Assembly: GCF_000364225.2 (NCBI RefSeq)
Contig: NZ_AQFT02000001.1
Span: forward strand, 5,878,501 to 5,942,500
Reading direction: 5' to 3'
Length of the DNA: 64,000 nucleotides
Source of the DNA: Eubacterium plexicaudatum ASF492
GTDB taxonomy: Bacteria; Bacillota; Clostridia; Lachnospirales; Lachnospiraceae
Below are positions 25,757-34,294 of the stretch, one piece after another (within the stretch, counting starts at the first letter, position 1; each line of letters begins with the position of its first letter). The notes under the pieces were generated by a model that was not told the DNA's origin, did not search any database, and saw only the letters and a list, made by a program, of their open reading frames with translations. Position numbers and translations under genes: made by a program.

Positions 25757-28279
25757 ATGGGCAATAAGGATATTCTTTGTGAAATTTCAGAAAAATTGTA
25801 TTCATTATTGGTTGTGAATCAGTATGCGGCAGGTATTCAGCAGCCAGATGGAAAATATATTACATGTTATTTTCCAGTTACTCCATTTGTTATTGAAAAT
25901 ATGTTGCTGTGCCGAGGTTCAATGGGATGTTATCAGCAGGGATATAGGACAAATAGTATTAAATGGGTTTGTCTGGATTTTGACTGTAAAGATAAGCGGA
26001 ATCCAGATTTAAATATGCTTTATCATACGGCAATTCAACCAATGACAGAATTATTAGATAATTTAAATATTCGTTATTTGACGGAATTTTCGGGTAGGCG
26101 AGGGATTCATATTTGGATTATCTTTGATTCCATTATTAAGAAAGATAAAGGGTATCAAATTGTTCAGAAATTATTAGAGTTAAGTGCTTTACAAGATGAG
26201 ATTCAAGAATTTTGGAATCTTGATAAATTCCCTGCTACAGATAGTAGTAAAGGCAATATTGTAGGAAAGCAGGTAAAGTTTCCATTATCTTGCCATAAAT
26301 CAGGATTACAATCATATTTTTTTCAGAAGGAATTTATTGAAGAATCTGATGCAGGAGAAGAAGAATTCTGGTATAAACAGTTGATGATTTTAAAGAATTA
26401 TGAAGAAAATAATATTGAAGAGATAGAAGAACGTTTAGGCTTGGATTCACAGGTTGATAATGAGGAATTTAGATATAAATATCGTCAGTATCTGTTGTTA
26501 GATAAGATACCAATTACTGTTGAGCAGACGATAAAGTTATTAGGAAAAACAAAAGTATTTAAAGATATATTTTCTCGAATGATGAGAGGTCAGGCTCATC
26601 CAAGAGATTGGACAGTTTTGCTTGGAACATTAGCCGAGTGTGATGAGAATTCAGAGTTGTTGAAGTCAATGCTTATGCAATTTCCCAACTACGATGAGAT
26701 AAAGACGGTAAATAACATTGAGAAATTAAGGGAGCAGTATTTTCCGGCAACCTTTCGTTATTTATATCATCTATATGATATGCCAATAGAAGACGGATTG
26801 GATCCTGAAGAAACGGGGTTTCATTATCTTCTGAGAACAGCAGGTTTTGAGGATAGAGCTATTGAAAAATATGTGTCTTGGAATGAGAAAAAAGTAATAA
26901 CTGACATTAGTAGTACTATTATCAAAGAACAGAATTACCTTCTGGAAAATGATGAGGTTATAGATATATTATTATGGAACCACCTTCGTAATTTAAATGA
27001 ATATGATCGATGTTACTATAATAATCTTGTTGATAAAATTGTAAAAGGAAAAGCGGAAGAGTGTATAGAACCGGATTACTTATTATATCATAGGAAAGAA
27101 TCGGAAGTTAAAATACGTACATTAATTAGTTTATTTACAAAGGATAGGGTGGTAACAACACATCTTGCAATTATGCTTTATGAAAGGTTGCAAAATAAAT
27201 GGGATTCCTATAGTTATCATGTTTCATTAACTTCTAAAAATCAGATATTTTATCCATGGTTTTCTTCATGGAAGCGATATATAAGTGAAATTAGAACATT
27301 TCTTGATATACCTTTTATGCAAAATTATGAAGTGTTTTATATTGATTTAAAAGGATTCTATAATCATATTGATTTTTTGACGGTTTATAATACATTTGAA
27401 AAAGATTTGGAAAATGAGTCTGCGAATATTTTTCAATATTTAGTCCAATACAATGATAAATTGATGAAAAAGGTGCATGGAGGATATAGGATTGGGGTTC
27501 CCCAAGGACCAGCTTATGCTAGAATTATTGCGGAAATGTTTCTCGACAAGGTTTTGAAAAAGGCATATAAAGGCTTTGATGTGAAATTATTTCACGAATA
27601 CCGTTATGTGGATGATATTGTTATATTTTGTAATCCTAACATGGATGGAGATGCACTTTACCAAAATATACGGAATACATTATTGGCATATGGTCTTCCT
27701 TGCAATCTTGAAAAAAGTCAATATATGGGATTTATTTCTGAATTATCAAAGCAACAACGGTCAACATTGCTTCATGCAGATAAAATGACATATGAGTTAA
27801 GTGAGACGGATTTTAGAGGACCTTTACTTCCCTTTGAACGGAAAGAAATGTTAAATGAGTATTTGTTAAATCATGAATTTGACATTAGTATGATTAGCTA
27901 TATTTTTGGAAGAAAAACATTTGTAAATGCACAGCGTTGGTATATTGTACACCATGCAAAAGATATTTTTATAAGCCAAATAGGAAGAGGAAGTAGTTTT
28001 CGGAAGTTTTATAAATATCTGTTTCAACATGAAGATACATGTAAGCAATGTTTAGAGAAAGGGCTGTTTGAGGAGATTCCTGTGGGTACAATAAATTTCC
28101 ATAATTTTTTGAGCGAACTTTATCTATTTGTGCAGTCTCAAGAGATTTCTTTTGAATTATTTGAATATTTGAAAACTATGTATTTGAAAAAAATATCGGA
28201 AGAAGAACTAGATACAAGAGAGCGCGACGTATGGAGTGCTTTGATAAATTTCCAACAGGAGGCATCAGATGAATATTAA
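25757..28279 (+). CDS. Primase-polymerase (AEP) fused to reverse transcriptase
   Basis: An 840-residue fusion (845 if the ATG at 25742 is used; 25757 has the better ribosome site, GAGG). Residue numbers below count from 25742. Residues about 70-190 are an archaeo-eukaryotic primase domain: CLDFDCKD (metal Asp pair 79/81), SGRRGIHIW (His 123), KFPLSCHKSG (179-188), most like TOTE/CRISPR-type PrimPols. Residues about 530-720 are a reverse transcriptase: FYIDLKGFYNHID, GVPQGPAYARI, HEYRYVDDIVIF (YVDD 622-625). All catalytic acidic residues are present in both. The middle and C-terminus are unassigned. Defence RTs of the UG/DRT group with a primase domain are known (I recall UG10/DRT7), so anti-phage defence is the leading guess. 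Markedly AT-rich against its neighbours. Confidence 0.85.
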   Translation: MGNKDILCEISEKLYSLLVVNQYAAGIQQPDGKYITCYFPVTPFVIENMLLCRGSMGCYQQGYRTNSIKWVCLDFDCKDKRNPDLNMLYHTAIQPMTELLDNLNIRYLTEFSGRRGIHIWIIFDSIIKKDKGYQIVQKLLELSALQDEIQEFWNLDKFPATDSSKGNIVGKQVKFPLSCHKSGLQSYFFQKEFIEESDAGEEEFWYKQLMILKNYEENNIEEIEERLGLDSQVDNEEFRYKYRQYLLLDKIPITVEQTIKLLGKTKVFKDIFSRMMRGQAHPRDWTVLLGTLAECDENSELLKSMLMQFPNYDEIKTVNNIEKLREQYFPATFRYLYHLYDMPIEDGLDPEETGFHYLLRTAGFEDRAIEKYVSWNEKKVITDISSTIIKEQNYLLENDEVIDILLWNHLRNLNEYDRCYYNNLVDKIVKGKAEECIEPDYLLYHRKESEVKIRTLISLFTKDRVVTTHLAIMLYERLQNKWDSYSYHVSLTSKNQIFYPWFSSWKRYISEIRTFLDIPFMQNYEVFYIDLKGFYNHIDFLTVYNTFEKDLENESANIFQYLVQYNDKLMKKVHGGYRIGVPQGPAYARIIAEMFLDKVLKKAYKGFDVKLFHEYRYVDDIVIFCNPNMDGDALYQNIRNTLLAYGLPCNLEKSQYMGFISELSKQQRSTLLHADKMTYELSETDFRGPLLPFERKEMLNEYLLNHEFDISMISYIFGRKTFVNAQRWYIVHHAKDIFISQIGRGSSFRKFYKYLFQHEDTCKQCLEKGLFEEIPVGTINFHNFLSELYLFVQSQEISFELFEYLKTMYLKKISEEELDTRERDVWSALINFQQEASDEY

Positions 28280-28451
28280 TACTTTATTAAATACATTGCA
28301 GTTGCCAGAGTATTCATACGATATATGTAAAAAAGCTATAAATGTTTTTATAGAAGCAACACCTGATGAGATGTCTACGGCTCGGATTGCATATGCACAG
28401 GGGTTTTGTCAATTGTTAGTGTATTGTCAGAAATTGGTAGATAAAAAATAG
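28269..28451 (+). CDS. 60-residue protein in primase-RT operon
   Basis: A 60-residue acidic helical protein (LPEYSYDICKKAINVFIEAT, then ARIAYAQGFCQLLVYCQKLV). Its ATG lies inside the last codons of the primase-RT gene (11-base overlap) and AACAGGAGG precedes it, so coupled expression is likely. It is not recognised. Size and position suggest a small partner or regulator of the RT protein. Confidence 0.65.
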   Translation: MNINTLLNTLQLPEYSYDICKKAINVFIEATPDEMSTARIAYAQGFCQLLVYCQKLVDKK

Positions 28452-28453
28452 TA

Positions 28454-30956
28454 ATGAATGCGGAGTGGCATAAGGAACTTCTTAGGGCATTCAGCAATAT
28501 TAGAGGTATTGGGGTAGAAGCTGAAGTAGAAACTATACAGGATGGTTGTATTCAGACTTTGCTTTTTTAAATGAGTTGGAAGCAAGAGGACGCGAGGGTT
28601 CGGTTTATCAAATGAATAATGATTGTTTAGAAAAATCCATGCCGATTTTATTGCAGGAATTACAGGAAATACGTTTCCTTTTCGATTTGAAAGAGCAGGA
28701 TGATTATGTCTTTCCAATTCATCAGCTCATTGCAAAGGTAATTGATAGATCAGACTTTGTAAATGCTTGTGAACCAATTGGAGCGTACCAAGTAAATATC
28801 TTACAGTTGGCTGTGCGTTTGTTTTGTGATGATTCTGACATAAAAGAAAGATTAAATCAATTAAAAAATAAATGTAATTTGCAGTTTATAGATTTTCTTG
28901 TAAAAGGTTGTGACATTATTGATTCTTATGATTTGTTGAATTATAGGAGTAATCAAGTTATGATATTTTACGACTATCAGCAAAATAGAGTTTTGGTACG
29001 TCATGACAGAAGAGAATATTTTAGTGAAGTTGTAAAAAGCGATGAACGTTTTACAAAAGTAAAAATAGAGGAAGAAACGGATACAACGGGGGAACATGTA
29101 ATAGGATATTTTGTGATTTTTCCTTTGGATGAAGGGGATGAACTGATTGATTTTTCAGAAGCGTTGTCTAATATAACTGGACGACGAGAATTTTTGAACA
29201 TAGTGTTTGAAAAGAAGATTAGAAATTTAATGATTCAAAAGATGATTATTCGGAAAAGGGATGGTTCACTAAGCGCATTGAATCCATTCTCTGTACAAGA
29301 TAAGAGGATTGTAAAAGCAAAATTAGATCAAGTCAAAGGCCAAGAATATGAACTGAAAGATTTAGGAACAGCGTTGAATAAGTATAGGAACGCATATGTG
29401 GCAGAGAAAGGCTTAAACGTTGTTACATTTGGTTTATGTTTGAAATTGTTGGAATTTGATAATGTAGGAATGAAACAATTAGGCTTAGATCAACTAATTG
29501 AAGATAATTGGTTTCAGAATCAGGTGTTGGAAAATTGGGTGACTTCAAGTAAGTCTATTCGTAAATCATTGGAATTTTTGGGAAGTTTATGGAATCGGGA
29601 ATTGGAATATTGCCAGGGACAGTCGGATATTGAGAATTATGAAGTAACCGCGCAAAATTTGTTGCCATATTATTGTGATTTAGCTTGGATATTTAATTTG
29701 CTTAATTGTTTACAAGAGGAACGAAATATTTATTTTGGAACTCTTTATCAATATGAGGATGGAAAATATTTGGAAATAAATAAGTCGGCAACTTATGATG
29801 GTAAAAAATTAATGCGGAAAAGAGTTGATACAGGGATTTCGATAGATAATATTAGGGATGTTGATAAAATTTTTGATGAAAAAGATGCCATTGAAAAGTC
29901 TTATTATTTTATCTATGATTTCCAGAATCAACATGGTTTGATTACGGAACAGAATGTTTTGAAACTACTGGATGGAATTAAGAGATTACAGGGAGAATAC
30001 TCTCTGAAAAAGGAAACAGCAGATAGAGTTACTTTGCGAGATATTCAAATGATATCTGAAAGGATGGAACTGCATCGGTTGTCATTTGAGCAGATTGGTA
30101 AAACTTTTTTTTCGGATTTTACAACTCAGATTAAATATCGTATGATACATAATATGGTATGGAGTAAGATAGATTTGCAAAATATTAGAGCATATTTAAA
30201 GCTGATAGAAAATCATCAATTATTAAAATATGAGAATATCAGGGATGATGAGATTTTTTTGCGAAAGGAGGAAGGAACGCTATATGTTCCTAAAGATGGA
30301 CAATCTGCGGATGGTGTTCTTAGAAGCATATATATAAACTATTTACAAGAACAAGCTGAGCGAGAGAGGCAGTCACTTTATGAATCCAATATTGAATTTG
30401 ATAGCAAAATTAAAAAATATACGTTCCGTAGCAAAGAAATAAAAAATTAGTCTTTTTGTTTGATAATGTTGAATATGGAACAGCAACATGTAATACATTA
30501 AAAGCTTATCTAGATATATTTTTACCAGATGAAGCAGGGATTAAAATAAATTCTGCTATAAAAAAGGCATATAAAAGGCGTCATTGTTACTATTGTAATG
30601 GAAAAGAAGTGTCTGTTAGCGAGATCCTTAGAAAGAATCAGGGCGCAGAGGTAGTTGTACATAGTTTTTATGGTACAGAGGAGGGGAAAGAAAACATTGA
30701 TGCACTATTCAAGAATAGCAAGATTAATTATAAAGGATATGATTATTTTTTGCCTATTAATGTCAAGGCAAAAGATTTGATAGAATTAGTAAAGCAAATT
30801 CCAACATGGAATATTTCAGCAGATATTGGAGATTTCTATGCAGTAATTCGTCAGTATAATATGACAAAAGCAAATGTTTTCCCAGAAGAAATGATTAGTG
30901 ACGGTAAAAAGCGATTGCAATGTTTATCAAGAAAAAGAATTATTATGAACGAGTGA
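28454..30956 (+). CDS. Large unknown partner of primase-RT (two frameshifts)
   Basis: As written, three open pieces: 28454-28561, 28546-30450 and 30456-30956. Restoring one base near 28546 and one A in the A6 run at 30441-30446 joins them into one 834-residue protein. The first join is strongly supported because there is no start signal at 28546. The second is likely because 30456 has neither ATG nor ribosome site. No known domain is seen. It is soluble, mixed helix and strand, with segments such as VMIFYDYQQNRVLVRHDRRE, GYFVIFPLDEGDELIDF and a C-terminal piece with CYYCNGKEVSVSEIL. The start is three bases after the previous stop, so it is one operon. Confidence 0.65.
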
Positions 30957-30973
30957 TTGTATATGTTAAAAAT

Positions 30974-31001
30974 GAATTCGCTACACGTGTGTAGCGAATT
31001 C
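30974..31001. promoter_or_regulatory. 28-bp palindrome before DUF1016 gene
   Basis: GAATTCGCTACAC and its exact complement are separated by two bases. It ends 11 bases before the ATG at 31013 and overlaps the space where the ribosome site (CGGAGG) begins. It could be an operator or an mRNA hairpin that hides the start. Confidence 0.6.
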
Positions 31002-31012
31002 GCGGAGGCAAG

Positions 31013-31998
31013 ATGGAGAAAAAGAGTGAGTTATTAAAGCAAGAACCTTCAGAAATTTTGATAATAAAAGAACAACAATTTTACGAAGATGTGCGTTTGA
31101 TATTACAACGGGCAAGAGAAGAAGCATATAATAGCGTTAATGGTATCATGACATATGCTTATTGGAATGTGGGACGACGAATTGTCGAGCAGGAACAGTA
31201 TGGTGAGACGAAAGCAAGATATGGTTCTTATTTAATAAAAAATTTATCAGAGCAGTTATCAGATGAATTTGGAACAGGATTTTCTGTAGCAAATTTGAGA
31301 AACTGTCGTCAGTTTTATTTGGTATTTCCAGAAGATTCATATGGATTTTCAATGGCTGGTAAAATTCCGTGGTCTCATCTAAGAAGTATAATGCGTATCT
31401 CCGATGAAGAGGAAAGAAACTTTTATTTAAAGAAAGCTTTGACAGAAAATTGGTCTGTAAGAGTTTTGGAGCGCAATATTAAGAGTGGATATTACAAAAG
31501 AATGTTATCCACACAGTTACCTGATAAAGAAATAAAGCATTGGCGTTTGTAAAAGATCCATTTGTATTAGAATTCATGGGAGCCACTCCCAATATTAGTC
31601 AGTTAGAAAGTGACTTGGAGGCAACCATTATAAATAATCTTCAAAAGTTCTTGCTGGAAATGGGCAAAGGGTTTTCATTTGTGGGAAGGCAGATGAGGAT
31701 ATGTACAGAAACAACGGATTTCTATATAGATCTGGTTTTTTATAATTATATTCTGAAATGTTTTGTCGTTATGGATATGTATGTCAGAATGTTTGATGAC
31801 TTAAAAAGAAGAGAGGATGATAATCCGACAATAGGGATTATCTTTTGTACAGATAAAGATGAAACAATTGTGAAATATTCGGTACTCCATGAAAATCAAC
31901 AGATATTTGCTTCAAAGTATATGACTGTTTTACCGACAGTGGAAGAATTACAGAAGGAATTAGAGAGAAATCAGTTGATTTATGATAGTAGAAAATAA
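31013..31998 (+). CDS. DUF1016/YhcG PD-(D/E)XK nuclease, damaged
   Basis: 328 residues once one A is restored in the AAA at 31534-31536; as written it stops at 31552. The N-terminal DUF1016_N domain is complete (YWNVGRRIVEQEQYGE, then NLRNCRQFYLVFPE). The C-terminal nuclease domain begins well (FVLEFMG, FYIDLVFYN). Between VVMD and MYVRMFDDLKRR, however, about 16 residues usual in the family, containing the DLK catalytic Lys and the GQM motif, are absent. This looks like an in-frame deletion, so cleavage activity is probably lost. The family is common in defence islands. Confidence 0.85.
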
Positions 31999-32052
31999 AG
32001 ATATTTCTAATTTAAATGATATAGAATACGAAACAGACTACTTTGTAAACAG

Positions 32053-32179
32053 TTATGACTACAAATTTGTGACCTCCATTCGTGTAATCATAAAAGTTCG
32101 CCTATAGACCAGCCTTAAAACAGAAATTTACACTAAATGATTTATAAATTACACGAATTTTGTGTCTGATAGTAGTCAT
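32053..32179. repeat. Inverted-repeat element before working uvrB
   Basis: TATGACTAC (32053-32061) and GTAGTCATA (32171-32179) form the outer arms. Inside are the repeat TTTGTGACCTCCATTCGTGT followed by AAT (32066-32088) and AAATTACACGAATTT (32146-32160). The latter 15-mer is identical to 25002-25016 in the element before the left uvrB copy. The two elements are thus of one kind with different outer arms. Confidence 0.65.
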
Positions 32180-32208
32180 AGTAATTCCGTGAAAGAGAGG
32201 ATTTTCAT

Positions 32209-34194
32209 ATGCCAGAGTTCAAATTACAAGCCCCTACAAGCCCACAGGCGACCAGCCGCAGGCCATCGCCGAGCTGGTCAAAGGCTTCAAAGAGGGCAAT
32301 CAATTCCAGACTTTACTAGGGGTTACGGGTTCCGGCAAGACATTTACGATGGCGAATGTCATTCAGGAATTGCAGAAGCCAACCCTTGTTATCGCCCATA
32401 ACAAAACGCTTGCGGCGCAGCTATACGGAGAATTCAAGGAGATGTTCCCTGAGAATGCAGTGGAGTATTTTGTGTCCTACTACGATTACTACCAGCCGGA
32501 AGCATACGTACCATCCTCAGATACGTATATCGCAAAAGACTCTTCCGTAAATGAAGAGATCGACAAGCTGCGGCTGTCCGCAACGGCAGCGCTGTCGGAA
32601 CGCAGGGATGTTATTGTCATATCCAGTGTTTCGTGTATCTATGGTCTGGGAAGTCCGGAGGACTTCCTTGGAATGATGGTATCGCTGCGCCCGGGGATGA
32701 TACGCGATCGTGACGATGTAATACGTGATCTGATTGACATTCAGTACACGAGAAATGAAATGGATTTTCATCGCGGAACATTTCGTGTGCGCGGGGATGT
32801 GCTGGAGATTATTCCGGCAAACAGTGCGGATCGTGCGGTTCGGGTGGAATTTTTCGGAGATGAAATTGACCGGATTACGGAGATTGATGTGCTGACCGGA
32901 CAGGTTAAAGCGGCATTGGAACACGTTGGGATTTTTCCGGCGTCGCATTATGTCGTTCCGCAGCAAAAGATCAATCAGGCATGTGTGGAGATTGAAAAGG
33001 AACTGGAAGAACGGGTTCGTTATTTTAAGGGAGAGGACAAGCTGATTGAGGCGCAGCGGATTGCGGAGCGCACAAATTTTGACATTGAAATGCTGCGTGA
33101 GACGGGGTTCTGCAGCGGGATAGAAAATTATTCCAGACATCTGGCGGGATTGGAGCCGGGTGCAACGCCGCTTACTTTGATGGAATATTTTAAAGACGAT
33201 TATTTAATCATTATTGATGAGTCTCATATTACGGTGCCGCAGATACGCGGAATGTATGCAGGTGATCAGTCCAGAAAAGCGACGCTTGTGGATTATGGAT
33301 TTCGTCTGCCTTCGGCAAAGGATAACAGGCCCTTGAATTTTGAAGAATTTGAGTCTAAAATAGATCAGATGCTGTTTGTATCCGCAACGCCAAATGTATA
33401 TGAAAAAGAACATGAGCTGATGCGCGTGGAGCAGATTATCCGTCCGACCGGATTGCTGGACCCGCAGATTGATGTACGTCCGGTGGAAGGTCAGATTGAT
33501 GATCTGATCTCAGAAGTGAATAAGGAAACGGCTAAAAAGAATAAAGTGCTGATTACAACGCTGACAAAACGAATGGCAGAAGATTTGACCGCATATATGC
33601 AGGAAGTCGGCATTCGGGTAAAATATCTGCATTCGGATATTGATACGCTGGAACGGGCGGAAATTATCCGAGATCTGCGTCTGGATATTTTTGATGTGCT
33701 GGTTGGGATTAATCTGCTCAGAGAAGGTCTGGACATTCCGGAAATTACGCTGGTGGCGATTTTAGATGCGGATAAAGAAGGATTTCTCCGCTCGGAGACT
33801 TCGCTGATTCAGACTGTCGGCAGGGCGGCCCGCAACAGTGAAGGACATGTTATTATGTATGCGGATAAAATGACAGATTCGATGCGGGCTGCGATTGAAG
33901 AAACGGAACGTCGCCGCAAGCTGCAGCAGGAATATAATGAAGCACATGGCATTACGCCGAAAACCATTCAAAAAGCCGTGCGGGAGCTGATCAGCATTTC
34001 GAAAAAGGTGGCTGCGGAAGAGCTGAATTTTGCAAAAGATCCGGAGTCTATGAACCGGAAGGAACTGGAAAATTAATAACGCAGGTAAAAAGAAGATGGA
34101 GAGCGCTGCGGCAGATTTAAATTTCGAAGCAGCTGCGGAGCTGCGTGACCAGATGATGCATTTGAAAGAAATGCTGCGTGATGCGCAAAAGTAA
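32209..34194 (+). CDS. uvrB: Excinuclease ABC subunit B (three single-base losses)
   Basis: UvrB, the damage-verifying helicase of nucleotide excision repair; 662 residues after repair. The ATG at 32209 follows GAGAGGATTTTC and gives MPEFKLQAP. One base is missing near 32231-32235. Two more are missing in A runs at 34069-34072 and 34087-34091, which restores the C-terminal UVR domain (DLNFEAAAELRDQMMHLKEML). Motifs seen: Walker A GVTGSGKTFTMANV, beta-hairpin YYDYYQPEAYVPSSDTYIAKD in part, DESH, GINLLREGLDIPE. Its first 265 bases come from the right border of the inserted cassette. uvrA follows. Confidence 0.93.
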
Positions 34195-34294
34195 GCGGAT
34201 AGTTGGATATGCTGTCTTGCGCGCCGTGTGTGGCATTAACATTTGAAAGAGCCGGAAGGGATGAAGCCGGTGTGAATTAAGGATGAGAAAAAAC

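Noticed and set aside
25757..28279. Retron or diversity-generating retroelement
   Set aside because: No msr/msd-like folded RNA with a priming G, no template-variable repeat pair and no Avd gene were seen. The fused primase domain also argues against both.
32162..32401. ORF of 79 residues at the start of the right uvrB
   Set aside because: It is an alternative frame produced by the missing base near 32231. The uvrB frame explains the same bases.
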